From Bryum argenteum (Eukaryota > Streptophyta > Bryopsida > Bryales > Bryaceae): a stretch of 64,000 nucleotides of DNA. This document shows, in pieces, positions 11,734 to 24,017 of the stretch. The position numbers were made by a program, and so were the translations under genes. The stretch lies in NCBI GenBank assembly GCA_037043015.1, contig CM073325.1, positions 6,737,001-6,801,000 of the forward strand, in the 5' to 3' direction. Numbering within the stretch: the first letter of the stretch is position 1; the number at the start of each line of letters is the position of its first letter. The notes beneath the pieces are model-generated. The model was not told the DNA's origin and did not search any database. It was given only the letters and a program-made list of their open reading frames with translations.

Positions 11734-12983
11734 GTTCCTCACCACTTATGTGTAGAAAAGTGTAAAATTTCACCAAGCTCAATGACTTGATTTTCCATAT
11801 TTTTACCAAGTTTCATTGAATGAGACATTCTTGCTGAAATATTGATGGAGAGCCTAATGGATATACCTCAACTTTCTACTCATTCATGATTTGAATTAAT
11901 TTTTTTTCCTTCTTGTAGAATGTCGAAAGCATTGCGAAGGTTTGAAGAATATATGACAATTTTGCAGTCTTGGGAGCATCCCATAACTTAGACTCTTACG
12001 CTCTTAGAGATAATAACTTCTGAAGTACAAGAGACTAATGAGCATGAATTCTCTAGAAAGATATGATAAGAACAGTTTAGAGATGGCGAGAACATCAAAA
12101 TCAGATCAAATGTAGAGCAGAGAAACTTGTTGAGCAATCGCAAGAGAAAAAATAAAAAAGATTGAACAATCTAATTGTTAAGTTACATTTTAAAATACAC
12201 CACCAAAAAATTGGAACAATCTAATTTTTATGCTAAAACACTATTAACCCCTAAATCTCCTTGGTTTTTTAAGAGATTGGTACCTCGAGATTGCATTTAT
12301 TATGTAATTTTTATAGATAATACCTTTATATATCCTCGGGGTGTGAACCATTTTAGGTTTTCCTTCTTTGAACTTTCAACAACTTGATCTTGTACCTAAG
12401 ACTATCTTTAGTTGTTGCTCCAAAAATAGACCATTAGATATATACCATTTGAGAGATCAAAACATCTAAAGTTTTTCTCCTAAGTTTTTGTTTTTAAAAT
12501 TGTGAAGATTGATTTTGAAGTATTTGGAGGCTCACCTTTTGAAATTGAATCTTTTATTTATTCTTATATTTTTTAAATTCACTTTGAAATTTGAGTAGTG
12601 ATTTAGTACCAAACGTATTATTTAACAAAAAAAAAGAAAAAAAGAAAAAAATTAAAGGAAATTAAAGGTGCCCTTTTTCGACTTGGAAACTAAAATTTCT
12701 AGATTAAGGTTCAGAAATTTGAATTTAATTCTGCAAATCTTACCACATACACTTTGCAATATAATTAGCTTCTAGTAAAAATCTTAGGAAAAAAAATTAC
12801 TTTTAACCCCTTCGTCTAGGCTGCTCAAAGCTGCAGAAACCCATCTCAGGCTTCACCAAAAACAAGCCGGCTTGAACACACCGCCAAAAAATTGTACCAA
12901 TAGTCATGAGTGTGTCGGACATTTTCAACATGGCACTCACTAAAATGATCCATTATAATCGTTTCTTTGTTATTATTTGATGA
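11734..12983. other. AT-rich intergenic DNA
   Basis: I see no gene. TTAACCCC motifs at 12244 and 12803 look like single ends of further TTAA elements, but I could not pair them with right ends. Confidence 0.4.
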
Positions 12984-13545
12984 TTAACCCCGAAAGGCCT
13001 TTAGAAGGGGTTTGAAGAAGAACTTAGAAGTGTTATAAAATATGGATTCCATAACTCTTATGATGTAATGCTCCAAAGATAGTATAAAGACCTTAAACCC
13101 TAAATTGAATATACACGGACCGGTAAATTTCCTAAAATAGGTCATATTTGTTTTACAATCAATTTGAAAGAGTAAATTTTTGAAAATCAATATAACATGT
13201 ACTTTCTATTACTAGTAATTGAAAATTGATATGATTGGCTAAATTCACAAATTATATGATAAGATGGAGAGAGGCCACGAATAACATATGAGGAACCTTA
13301 TTAGTTTACCAAAATAGTAATTTTTCTTACACTGAGAAAACCTTACCTTGTTAGTGTTTGAGAGCTTATTGTGAACAATTTATAAATCCAAACGAGATTT
13401 TTGTAAATTAGATGTGGTTCTCAACTCACCAAACTTGTAAACTCTTAAAGAAAATTCCAATTTTGTTTTTTTATTTCTTATCTGGGTACAACTCCTCAAA
13501 ATTCGAGATGGATCATAAAAGGGTTAATTGGGCTCTTAGGGTTAA
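12984..13545 (+). mobile_element. TTAA element family 3, complete copy (562 bp)
   Basis: The left end is TTAACCCCGAAAGGCC and the right end GGCTCTTAGGGTTAA. It is homologous to 59160-59732 and, inverted and deleted, to 5434-5823. The right third contains CAACTCACCAAA and GGCTTATTGTGAA-like blocks shared with the 59-kb copy. No transposase frame was found. Confidence 0.7.
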
Positions 13546-13659
13546 CGAAGATGAAAGTTACGGGGGAATTTTATTTTACATGGTAAAAGATTACACCCCT
13601 CATCAGATACGGGCAATGGTTTGTGGCAGCTACCAAGGAGGCACCCTAGAATCTGTGGG

Positions 13660-13795
13660 GACCTCCGAAGGCTGTTTTTGATAATTTTGAATTCAAATTT
13701 GAGGTCTGCGACCCCAAGTTACCCTTGGAAGCCTACTTCTTGGCATTTAATGTCTATACATCAAAAAATTAGGGGGCTCATTACCCCTCCTCCAT
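13660..13795 (+). repeat. Dispersed repeat R2, copy 1
   Basis: The run GATAATTTTGAATTCAAATT and the following CATCAAAAAATTAGGGGGCTC block recur at 25115-25255 in the same orientation. It is non-coding and of unknown class. Confidence 0.6.
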
Positions 13796-14673
13796 CCTAC
13801 TTGGTAGCTGCTACGAACGCTTATCCATCAGAAACTAGGGCAGGAGAGAATCATGTGACTAGAGCCAGGATGAGCAGATTTTGTCCGCCATATGGTAAGG
13901 TGTCCTATAATGGCGCAATTTTCAGCACATAAAATCTACAGAAATATTGCCAGTGCAAGCAATTTTTGTGCATGGGGAAAACTTTAGTAGAAAACTAGAG
14001 CAAGTGGAATCATCATTTTTCGACTCTTTTACAGTAAGTAGTGAATTTTTAAAGATGGAAATATAGGTGTTCTTAAAATGGTGCCCTAAAGTGACGCCCT
14101 ATAATCTTTGCACTGTATACATGATACTGTTGTATGGAGAAGCTATTATGTACGTGACAGTGAAGATTACTAGGGCTCCATTTTCGGCACTGCGCCATTT
14201 TTGGCTGCTCTACCATAACTGTTGATGGAATAGGAGAGTATCTTTGGAGTGTTGGTTAACATCTTGGTCCGTTATCTACTAATTTGACTTCTGAGACCGC
14301 ATGTTTTGAAAATTATTGCAAATGTCATCTCCAAGTCATCTCCACATTTACACTGTTTTTGTCTAACACTGTTGGAATCTTGCCTTTTTTTTAATATTAA
14401 TCGACAGCACGACTACAATTTGACCTTGATAAGTCCAAACTTACTGGATATAATAGAGGTATCCGTAAATTACAGTTACACTCCAACTCATGGTACGAAG
14501 GGAATCACCAAAAAGTAGTCCTTTTTACGAATAACTTTAATAAGTTCAAAGTAAACTGTAACTCAAATTTCTATAAATACTATGAGCTATGAAGTGCTTC
14601 ACAACATCCTTTGAGATACGGTGAACATGCCTATTCCCGACCGCCTGCTCATTCCCAGGACCTAGGATCCAGC

Positions 14674-14906
14674 TTAATCCCTAAAGGTCTGAGCGTGCCG
14701 TCGCGACCAGTAGAATACGGTGTATATTGGTTGTATTTGGAGTGAATGCACACCTTTAATGGGTTTGAGTTCAAAGAAGAAGTTGACATTTGTATTAATG
14801 CGGTTCTAGTGAGCTATTACGATTCCAGTTTAGAGTTTCTTGTTGGTATCAAATCCTAATTATACGACAACGTACATACTATCCCCAAGGGACTTTTAAG
14901 GGTTAA
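14674..14906 (+). mobile_element. TTAA element family 2, copy 2 (233 bp)
   Basis: This has the same length and nearly the same sequence as 11501-11733, with TTAATCCCTAAAGGTC on the left and GGGTTAA on the right. The left terminus has one substitution (TTAATCCC instead of TTAACCCC). Confidence 0.78.
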
Positions 14907-16213
14907 AACCATGACTATACAATGAAAAACTGTAACTCTAGAGTACAAAACCGTGACTGATTAGAAATGGCGGTGATAGGGGAAAGTAGCACAGATGAAT
15001 GAAGAGAGCGGGACAATATTAGATGAAAAACGACTGTCATTTGATTGTGCACAAGGATTGGCCAATTTTGCTTTGCCATGCTACAGTTTTGCTACTTTAC
15101 AGCTCGGTTAATATCACATGTCCATGCTGGTTTTAGGCTTGATTTTGTCTATTTGTAAGGTTGATCCTTTTGGTACTATGTCAGAAGCCTCTCAAATATA
15201 GCTTGACACTTTCACGTTTCTAGGGCAGGCTATGTCTACTTATAGGCATCTACTAATCCATACTTCAAAATTTCACTGTAAATTGAATTTTTATCGAAAA
15301 TAACTTTTTTGAGTTGCATTATCTTCCTCTTCCATTTGCTAAGTTGAGGAAAAAATTTCACAATCTGATTCAATGTGTAAGTGGGCGACTTGCTTAAACG
15401 GACGGAAATAGGCCGGCTGACCTTATATGGTAAGTGCAGCAAATCGTTGGTGTGTACACTCTAGAATTGACCTTGATATCTTCATGCACATATGCGGTAG
15501 TGAACTTATGAATATTGACATAGGAATCGATCTGGGTTCCCAAAAAATCTCAACATCAACTTCAAATTGATATTGCATCCCTTCATAAACTCAACGAGAA
15601 AAAAATATCTATAGTTTTAAATGCATCTGAGTGAGAAAAGTAAATTTTGATAAATTCTTCACACGCATTTGATAAAGTACATGAATGTACACCACTTGGT
15701 CATTGTATGTCACAAACAATATTTCATTTTGCAAGGAATTTTCACCCAATACATGCCTTGGTACGTCCATGGATATCAACTCTTTGGATTTAGGTCGTGG
15801 ACACTTATTAAACCCAATAGTGTGGTTACACTCAAGCTCACATCATCAAACTTTAGCACACTTTGCATTCAAATCCCTTCTCGGGCGATTAAGGTAACCT
15901 TTTCAATAATGGCTCAAATCTTCGCATAGTAGATTCATAGTGAAGTTAGCCATGCAAGCAGTTTGTCTCCATGGGTAAAGTAAGTAGAAGATCATACCAA
16001 CTAGAATCATTATATTTACCCTTTTAAAGTATTTTTCTGAATTTTTGAAGGTGAACTTGAAGATATTCCCCAAAATGGCACAATCTAAATGTTCACTTTG
16101 AGCCCATTGATAGTGGCAACCTTTAAAATCATCATATATTTCTTGCAAAGTTCACCCTGGTGAGCCATTTTTGATAGTGCTCCATTTCTAAGCAAGCAAA
16201 TGAGGTAACACAT
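14907..16213 (-). mobile_element. Probable decayed LTR-retrotransposon interior
   Basis: This stretch lies on the internal side of a minus-strand tRNA primer-binding site (16214-16225). Short minus-strand frames (for example 15903-16148) may be gag remnants, but no RNase H, protease or integrase motif can be read, so this rests only on position. Otherwise I see no gene. Confidence 0.3.
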
Positions 16214-16225
16214 GCTCTGATACCA
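16214..16225 (-). other. tRNA-iMet primer-binding site of an LTR retrotransposon
   Basis: On the minus strand the sequence is TGGTATCAGAGC, the standard plant initiator-methionine tRNA primer-binding site. Just outside it the plus strand reads TGTAACGTGCTCC, as expected for an LTR terminus beginning TG, two bases from the site. The GC-richer DNA to about 16590 is probably LTR. I could not find the far LTR end or a second LTR. Confidence 0.55.
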
Positions 16226-17370
16226 CATGTAACGTGCTCCAACTCGCGCTACGCACAGCTGACTCCGATCTGCTCATTGCCCGCTTACTAGTACATGCAC
16301 AAGACAAGCACATGGTCAGTACCCATGGTTCAAGCAAGCTCACACGTGCAAGGCTACGAGTTGAGTTACTCCAACTCGTGGATCTCTCTTAGTCTCACCC
16401 TCGAGATCTTACACCAAGGCAACTGGTGCCATGGGGCGGGATACGACTTTTCCACGCTAAGTCCTAGCGAGTTCCGAGTCCTTCTGTCCTCACCGTGCAT
16501 GGCATTGCGCCGCGCCCCTTTGTACCCGAACTCGGGTACGAGCCCCCATTCCATACTCCCGCTCTTGGTTGGCACTCCCATCCAATAGCCTTAGGAAATT
16601 ACACAAGATGACACACTCTATGCATACTTTGCGTGACAAAGTGATTTGAGTGTTGTTCAAGATTGAGAACAAAAAACGAAACATCAAGTTGCAGGTTGTC
16701 GATCGCCGGACTGTTGGGGACTGACATTACAGTGTCCTCTCGAAAACTGTGATGATGTTTCATAAAGTTCAAATATATGCACATGTTTGACTTGATGATG
16801 CAAGCAATCTCACTAAAGTAGTACCAGTAAACGATTTCAGCAGTAGAGAGTCAATTCTTTTTGAAAGTCTTCAAGTGATTTTTTGGAAATATTGGTCCTG
16901 CAACCCCAAATTGATAAAGGATCCACTAGATCCTCTGTTCATGTGAGACTTTTTGATACGAGCACCAAGCTGGTACCATATCTGAGAAAGTCCTACATAT
17001 CATGGGTTCCTTTGACAATTAGAAAGGCGTATGATATAATATTGGATTAAAAATCTGATCGTGAGATCATTCCTTAGAATTTTACTTAAATTCACAAATG
17101 AAAAAAACTTGAAAATAATGAAATCTCAATTTTTGGTGATTTTTTGTAATTTGATTGATTTTGAGGAAATTTTGAGAATACATGAGCGTGTATGCACAAA
17201 ATACAATTCTGGGCACATTTCAACATGCCCTTTTGGCGTTTACAAAATTTGAGAGTGAATATCTCCTAGAATATGAGGAATTTGGGAGCATGAGTGACAG
17301 AGGAAAAGTATGGAAAAACTCTACAATCTACGATAAGTACAACTTCATACAATATAAATTTGGTATAGAG

Positions 17371-17742
17371 TTAACCCTCAAACGCCCAAGCAAGCCCGAG
17401 GGGCTTGATTACAACAGAATCTTCCCTGTAGCTCTCACTGTACTCAACTTTTCACTTATATTTTGATGTCAAATTGGTCACCTTCTTCTGATGCATTGAA
17501 AAAGTGAGATTTGACAATTCAAATCACAATTTGTATGAATGATTTTGTGCTTTGAAAGGATAATGGTAGGTAGGTTGGGGTGGTACATAACCTTGTAGGA
17601 GGTTGCAAGCTCATCTTTGATTGGTTCATTCACAATGCCCAAGTTCAAAAAGTGCACTATTCATGATGCCCAAAAGTCCAAAAGATGCTGTGATCCAATT
17701 TTGGGCTGCCCATTCCAGACCCCAAGGGCGTTTAAGGGTTAA
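17371..17742 (+). mobile_element. TTAA element family 1, complete copy (372 bp)
   Basis: The left terminus is TTAACCCTCAAACGCCCAAG and the right terminus GGGCGTTTAAGGGTTAA. The outermost bases form a near-perfect inverted repeat of about 17 bp. TTAA is present on both sides. This is the best-preserved family-1 copy and has no coding potential. Confidence 0.8.
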
Positions 17743-18140
17743 GACAGTCATAGTTTAACTCTTCTTCTTGCCTTTAGGGGTTAAGTAAGCTCAGTTTTAG
17801 ACTGTCATATTGAACAAATTTCAAGTTGTGAGTTAAAGTTGTAACCATCCATAATAGAGTACATTGAATCTTTGATGAGAATGGTTTTGAAACTATTCTC
17901 ATAAAACGTTAAAATTTTTTGAGTTCACTTCTTAGGATCTTATGTATTCACTTTTGTTTACCTTGATTTGGAAATGCAAATATCTTGAGTTGATTAATAC
18001 ACATGACATGCAAATATCTCGTACCAAATTACTCAAGTGCACTAGACAGTTAAGAATGTTGAGTGGTTCTAAAAATAGTAATTTTGAATTTGGACTAAAA
18101 AATTCACAGTGCGAACATGAAGACGTACAAATGTGAGTAT

Positions 18141-18226
18141 ACGTAGGAATCCATATGAGAATATACGTAGGAATCCCTATGAAAATATGAGTAGGAATCC
18201 ATATAAAATATCAGTAGGAATCCATG
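18141..18226 (+). repeat. Short tandem repeat, about four units of 21-24 bp
   Basis: GTAGGAATCC occurs four times with related CATATGAGAATATA-type spacers. The units are imperfect and decline towards the right edge. Confidence 0.7.
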
Positions 18227-18677
18227 GTTACCCTAGGTTGTTGGTAAAAAGGACTGATTGGATGAGTTGGCTGCAGCACCGAGATATATTGGGTGGGTCA
18301 ACACACAGGGGTCCGCTGCAAGCACGGAGACGGTGTTGTGCGAACCCCCTTGACAAAAGCCAACCTCAAATATGAAACTTCACAGAATTTTGTTCCTTCA
18401 TAAGAAGTCCAACCATGTGCATAACAAGATAAGCTCTTGGTCACATGTATCAACCTATGAGATTAACATGCTCTCCACTGCAATAGAATCTGGAGTCGCT
18501 GCGCGGACATGAAATGCACGTACACAGAAACTTTCCATGGTCAAAATCACGATACCACAAGAAGCAACGAAACGTCTAGACTGTAGAACCTCTCAAGTTG
18601 AATAAATTTGATGTAAAAAAGCTCGAATGCGTAGCACTTACAATATCGAAAAAGTGAGAAACCTACTGGCTAAAATT

Positions 18678-20187
18678 TTAGACTATAACTTTCTCTTTCT
18701 TTACCAACAGAGGGGGGTCGATATCGATTCCCATGTTCGCTGCAGTTCCGGCAACAATCCTCATGGCTGACTCAATAGAAGTACAGTTCAAGTCGGGTAG
18801 CTTCTCCTGTGCAATCGCCCTAACCTGATCAATGGTAACCTTTCCCACCTTCACTTTCTGTGGGTCGTTGGAGCCCTTATCAGCACCTGCACACCGTGAA
18901 TCAGGTCAATGTTAGGATTCCAAAATGTATATGGCTGCATCAGCAACAAACAAATGTCTGAAAATGCCAAGGAAATTAATGTACCTGCTGCTTTCAATAA
19001 AAGAATTGAAGCCGGGGGCGTCTTCAAGATGAATGTGAAACTTCTATCCTGTAACCGAAAATACAGTGTTAGCCCTAATTGCCATATCATGCACAGAAAT
19101 AACAGCTAACCTAAATCATCAACGAAATTAAGCACGTACATCTGGTGCCTCCTTTCTCAAAAAATAGGCCAGATCTGGAGAAACGGCAAATGACTAGAAA
19201 CCAGTGAAAGTGCAATGCACACCCTAGTCTATGCGTATAACCTTCAAAAAAGCATACGCATAGAATAAATTCAATATGATTCTAAGTTCACATCTCATTC
19301 GCGAAACACGTACGCAAAAACTGACTGTATGGTTAATCAGTTCAAAGCACAACTATTAGGATATTACTCCTATGCATTGCCTGTCTTGAAGACTATCCGT
19401 AGGCGACGGCAGGCAGCTTAGAGATTTTCAGAAAAGGAAAAGGAAGGCAGACATTCGTGAGATTGATTGAGCGACACATTTGATATATTCCTTGCTCAAA
19501 ACAGGAAAGTGAATGAGGCATTAACTTCATACATCGTAGACGATGATCTCGACGAGAATAATTTGTATCAACAGAAAAACATTGGTACATGTTACTTATC
19601 TTGAACCCTATCCATTGGCGATAGTAAGCAGATTCAAAAAGGGAAACGCAAAGGCAGACATTCCTGAGATTGACTACCATCAATTGTGAGTAAGGCATTA
19701 GAGTTCGTACATCATAAACAGTGATCTCGACGGGAATAACGTAGCCAGGCTTGTCAGAAGTCTTGGCATTGTACTCCTTGCAAAACGCCATGATGTTAAC
19801 ACCCTTGGAACCAAGAGCGGGACCAACGGGAGGCGCAGGGGTAGCCTTTCCAGCCTCCAAGGCCAATTTCACAACTCCAACGACTGCAATCAATCCCGCC
19901 TCGGAAATCAGCTCGAATGAAACCTAAAATGGGAGTGAGTGTACTCAATTGAGTAGTGGAATACCTTTCTTGGCCTTTCCGGCGGGTTTGGGAGGCGCCA
20001 TGGCGACGACGTGCAGGGGCTTGCGGTGCTGTTGAACGGGCACAGAAGCGCGAAGCTCCACAGCCCGGAATGCGCCATTGTTGATGCCGCAGGAAGACGA
20101 GGCGAGGCCGGAAGCAGTGCGAGGAAGTGCGACGAGCTTGGACTCCAATCTGACGCTCGAGAGAGCGGTTCCGCAGGTGGCCGCCAT
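18678..20187 (-). CDS. PRPL11: Plastid 50S ribosomal protein L11 (four exons)
   Basis: Exons are 19965-20187, 19711-19883, 18985-19048 and 18678-18886, a 222-residue protein whose phases all agree. The start [11 protein letters not shown] opens a Ser/Ala/Arg-rich chloroplast transit peptide of about 60 residues. The mature part begins near [12 protein letters not shown] and continues with [20 protein letters not shown], the L11 N-terminal domain signature. Then come [25 protein letters not shown] and a C-terminal RNA-binding domain ending [15 protein letters not shown]11 binds the 23S GTPase-associated region with L10/L12 and supports factor-dependent translation in the plastid. In-frame codons exist upstream of the chosen ATG (to 20382), but that extension lacks transit-peptide character and is probably 5'UTR. 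The bacterial-type mature sequence excludes the cytosolic paralogue. The mitochondrial L11 is less likely, given the transit peptide. Confidence 0.95.
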
Positions 20188-20483
20188 GGTGGTGCAATTC
20201 TTCTTCGCTGCTGCAATTTGCCTCACGCAAATGCGAGCGGGGTTGAGGCCGAGGGGATAAGCAGAGGAGGAACGGAAGTTAGATAAGGCGAGCTTGTGAA
20301 TGGTGGCTGATATCCGTCGGGTTGGTCCGGATAACTGGGTAGCGTCCGGGTATCTCCGGGTCTTGCTTCCCGTTTGGTTCACGGATGTGGTTAAAGGCCG
20401 CTGCTTAGATTTGATTCAAGATTCAGAACTTAGAGAAATTGAAATTGAGATGCTTTTATGTACACTATGGGTATATCAACACA

Positions 20484-20826
20484 CCATAGGCCTTGGTTTG
20501 GTGGTTCGGGCTCATGGCTTCCAATGAGGAAGTTGTGGGTTCTAATCCTCGTGCCGGCATGATGTTCATCACCATAGTGCATTCAACTATAGTGAGGATC
20601 CTTAAATATTGTTGTATGGGAATCACAAAGCCCTTTAGGGGGCTTTATGTAAAGCATCTTCAAGGCACTAGTAACTAGCATAGTTTTTAACGTCCACCTT
20701 TGAAACGGGGAAGTAGCATTGTCCCAATTTCTCCTTGCCTAGTGGGCATCGGGGCTATTAGCATTACAAATGGACACTTCATTCACGCCTGCCCCTCAAA
20801 AAGGGACCGGAGTTTCTATCTATCTA
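20484..20826 (+). mobile_element. tRNA-derived SINE, copy 1
   Basis: The head has RNA polymerase III promoter elements: an A-box-like TTGGTGGTTCGG near 20499-20510 and a B box GGTTCTAATCC at 20538-20548. The body matches the reverse complement of 60627-60990 throughout. The 3' end is a TCTATCTATCT run rather than poly-A. I could not define the target duplication. Confidence 0.75.
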
Positions 20827-21010
20827 AAATGTACCAATAACCTTATTCTCGGAATTGTGAATCATCATACCAAAACTTATGAACAATGTCAGATAAAATT
20901 CATTATATATCTTGAACTTGCATTGATAATTTTTGTTGATTCTTTAGGTGCTTGCACAATGTAGAATTATATGTTTTTGTGTTTATATCACAAATAAATA
21001 AAGGTATCAT

Positions 21011-21210
21011 AAGTCTTAGCTTAATGGTTGGAGTTCATGACCAGTAGTGATGAGGTTGTGGGTTTTAGAAGGTTATCATTCTATGTTGGTATGGTGCTTA
21101 CTACCTTTGTTCATCTAACTATTATGTGTGGCTCTTTGACCTTATTGTAGGTACCTCAAAGTCCTTTCAAGAAAAATATGTTGATTTTTACTTAAGAAAT
21201 AGTAACTAAG
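21011..21210 (+). mobile_element. tRNA-derived SINE, diverged partial copy
   Basis: The start (CTTAGCTTAATGGTTGGAG) and a degraded B box (GTGGGTTTTAGAAGG) align with the head of the SINE at 20484. The order TTGGTATGGTGCTTAC, then CCTTATTGTAGGTACC is retained, and the 3' half is lost or unrecognisable. Confidence 0.5.
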
Positions 21211-21214
21211 TAAT

Positions 21215-22044
21215 CAAGGAGTGATACAATATTCATCTAAAGAGGGGTTAGTTATTAGTCTTGCCATTGGTGATGTGACCTCCAAACACGCATTGTGAAT
21301 AAGCCAAATGAATATTCTATTCATGCTACCCTAAATGAACAGTCTATTCATATTCATGCTAACCTCAAAATAGGTTTGAAGTTCTTATACTTCTTCTTCT
21401 TTTCAATTCACAAGAAAAATATAAAAAATGCGAGGCGGAATATTTTTTCACTTTTGATTTTAAAAAAAATTGTATGAAATCCTTACTACGCCACATATCT
21501 TACAACCAACATTCATATTTCCTTGCCGAAATGACTAAACCAAATTGCCATTTATGACGGTTCCTACCCCCGTTCCTCTAAGTCTTTCTTTCTTTTTGGA
21601 TAAATTCTATTTAATGAGGGATGCCCACAAAAGGGTAGGAGGCGACGTGGGCGAATGTCACAAGAGGAAGCTGTTGCAAAAGGCAGAGCGAGCTCGAGGC
21701 CACAGAAGTGAGAGTCGAGGATCGGCGTCTGGCGTGCCGCTCTAGTGCGTCCACCTCCTTCTCTCCTCTTGACAGCAACAGGGCTGTCGTCACAAGCACG
21801 GGCCTCTCTCCTTCTCGTTGCCGCAATTTATTACGCCGCTTTCGCTCTTCCTCATATGCGTCCCGGAGCTTCTTCCTCCTCTTAGAATTTCCGCTCCACT
21901 CCTTCTCTTCACGCAAAGGTGCCGCTCCCTTCAAACCTCGAAACAAATTGGAACCCTGTGCTCGCTTTTCCCGTTTTCTGTGGACACGAATTGCCCTTTA
22001 TCCTGTCAGGGTTTTGGGATGCTGGTTGTTTCTGTTTCTTGCAA
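21215..22044 (+). other. Promoter and 5'UTR region of the site-2 protease gene
   Basis: GC content rises from about 21600, which marks the 5' region of the gene whose coding exon starts at 22518. A donor (GCAA|GTGAGT at 22045) and an acceptor (TGTGCAG|GGAT, exon starting 22451) suggest a 406-bp intron in the 5'UTR. Open frames on both strands here are not supported as proteins. Confidence 0.45.
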
Positions 22045-22517
22045 GTGAGTATGTAGGAGCGTAATTTCGATTTCTGATTCTATTGGCTTGATCAGCAATT
22101 TCGATTGTAGAAATTCAAATTGATGCGTCGTTGTTTGAAAAAGAATCAAAGTCTTAATTATGCGGTTTCGGGCAGTTTAATTTTCTAAGTATGAACAGGA
22201 TGCTCGGTGAAGTTGCTTATTTTAATATATAATTTGATCGAACTTGCAATTTCTCCACACAGGTGTAAGATATTGGTCAATTCTCGTTGTTATCTAGCGT
22301 TTGGACAGTTGATTACTGATGACCTAGAGATTGATGTTGTTGAAAGAACAATCACTTTGATGGGTTTATGTTTTGAGATCAGTGAAGAACCGATTTTAGT
22401 AGGTTGCGATTTGTAATACTAAGCTTGATGTTGCTGTTGTTGCTGTGCAGGGATTTGGAGATATCACCGACATTTATCAGGGTGCGTTCTTGTTCAGTGG
22501 TTTTTCCATAAGCATCC

Positions 22518-24017
22518 ATGGCGACGTGCTTATGTTCGTCACCATCTTCGACGCTTCACACGCATTCGATGGTGCCTTCCCAATCGTCTTCTCTTCAAGC
22601 GTGTTACCGAAGTCCAAGCTTGTGCCAGAAATTTAGAGCTTCCAGTAAGAATAGATCCTTTGCACCGAAACTCGCTACGAGAGTGAAAGTGTTTGCAAGT
22701 CACAATTCTAGGGATCAGCTAGGAAGAAACCTTGGGTTGCGGACATTAGAGACATCAAGTAAGCGGGCTGCTTTGCAAGATGATACACCGGCAGAGCTCG
22801 TAGAAGCAGAGGTAGTCGGTGACGACGAAGAAGTTCCCATCACCACATCATCATCAAGAGAAGACAGTGCGTGGAAATTGCTAGCGCTCGCAGGACTCCC
22901 AGGCATATTTTCAGGGTTGGAGAATTCGGGATCAGTGATACAATCAATAGCAGTGTTGGCAGCCGTGATTTCAGTGCACGAAGCGGGTCACTTTTTAGCA
23001 GCAAGGCTACAAGGAATTCACGTGACGAAATTTGCGATCGGCTTCGGACCAACGTTAGCAAAGTATCAAGGCAAAGAGGTGGAGTATTCACTGAGGGCCA
23101 TTCCTCTCGGAGGCTACGTAGCCTTTCCAGACGATGACCCAAACTCAGGATTCCAATCAGACGACCCAGACTTGCTGAAGAATCGAGGCATCCCAGCACG
23201 AGCTCTCGTCATCTCAGCTGGCGTCATAGCCAACATCATATTCGCTTACTCGGTGCTCTTCGGCCAAGTGCTCACAGTCGGCTTAGTTGAACAAGAGTAT
23301 CTCCCGGGTGTAGTCATTCCAGAGATCATGGCCAGATCGGCTGCCTCCAGAGGCGGCCTTGAGGCTGGAGACGTGGTGTTATCAGTCGGTGGGCACACTC
23401 TTGACAAGAACGTCGACGCTGTTTTCGACCTTGTTGACACGATCAAAGACAACCCAGGTCGCACATTAGATTTCGAGGTTCGTCGTGCAGGATTCTCCGA
23501 GCTTGTGCCGTTGAAGATCACTCCTGACCTGGCGTACGATGGCGCTGGCAAGATTGGAGTGCAGCTTTCGACGAACGCAAGCTTGCACAGAGTGAAGGCC
23601 AACAACGTGGGCGAGGCGGTGACGAAAGCTTCAAAGGAGTTTATGAGGCTAACAAACACGGTGACAGACGGGTTGAAGCAGGTGTTCTTCAACTTTGCAC
23701 AGACAGCAGACAAGCTTTCTGGGCCAGTGGCGATCGTGGCGGTGGGTGCAGAAGTGGCACGCTCCGACATTGCAGGGCTGTTCCAATTCGCTGCAATCGT
23801 GAACATCAACCTTGCAGTCGTGAACATTCTTCCTCTTCCTGCTCTTGATGGTGGCTACTTGTTCCTCATCGCCCTTGAAGCTCTCCGAGGCAAGAAGCTT
23901 CCTGAAGGTGTGGAGAAAGGTATCATGTCGTCGGGGATCCTACTGCTGCTTGCTGTGGGTGTTGTGCTCATGGTGCGGGATACTCTCAATCTAGGAATCG
24001 TGCAGCAATTGCTGTAA
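22518..24017 (+). CDS. Chloroplast site-2 (M50, RseP-like) metalloprotease
   Basis: A single 499-residue coding exon. The first 70 or so residues are Ser-rich with few acidic residues, typical of a plastid transit peptide. The zinc-binding motif HEAGH is near residue 155 inside a hydrophobic segment. It is followed by the GFGP and SLRAIPLGGY blocks of RseP-type proteases, a PDZ domain (about residues 265-345, containing GGLEAGDVVLSVGG) and the second active-site motif NILPLPALDGG near residue 440. The protein ends in a last membrane helix. Site-2 proteases cut transmembrane substrates inside the membrane. The closest plant type is the inner-envelope ARASP-like protein required for chloroplast development, rather than the EGY proteins, which lack this PDZ layout. 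All catalytic residues are present. A probable 5'UTR intron (22045-22450) precedes it. Confidence 0.93.
   Translation: MATCLCSSPSSTLHTHSMVPSQSSSLQACYRSPSLCQKFRASSKNRSFAPKLATRVKVFASHNSRDQLGRNLGLRTLETSSKRAALQDDTPAELVEAEVVGDDEEVPITTSSSREDSAWKLLALAGLPGIFSGLENSGSVIQSIAVLAAVISVHEAGHFLAARLQGIHVTKFAIGFGPTLAKYQGKEVEYSLRAIPLGGYVAFPDDDPNSGFQSDDPDLLKNRGIPARALVISAGVIANIIFAYSVLFGQVLTVGLVEQEYLPGVVIPEIMARSAASRGGLEAGDVVLSVGGHTLDKNVDAVFDLVDTIKDNPGRTLDFEVRRAGFSELVPLKITPDLAYDGAGKIGVQLSTNASLHRVKANNVGEAVTKASKEFMRLTNTVTDGLKQVFFNFAQTADKLSGPVAIVAVGAEVARSDIAGLFQFAAIVNINLAVVNILPLPALDGGYLFLIALEALRGKKLPEGVEKGIMSSGILLLLAVGVVLMVRDTLNLGIVQQLL

Noticed and set aside
2042-17742. TTAACCC/GGGTTAA motifs as interstitial telomere repeats
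   Set aside because: The motif occurs singly at paired element ends, not in tandem, and differs from the plant TTTAGGG repeat.
20188-20382. N-terminal extension of L11
   Set aside because: In frame, but it lacks plastid-transit character. The downstream ATG gives a normal transit peptide and family length.
23246-23827. 193-residue minus-strand frame
   Set aside because: Shadow of the protease gene, with no motif.
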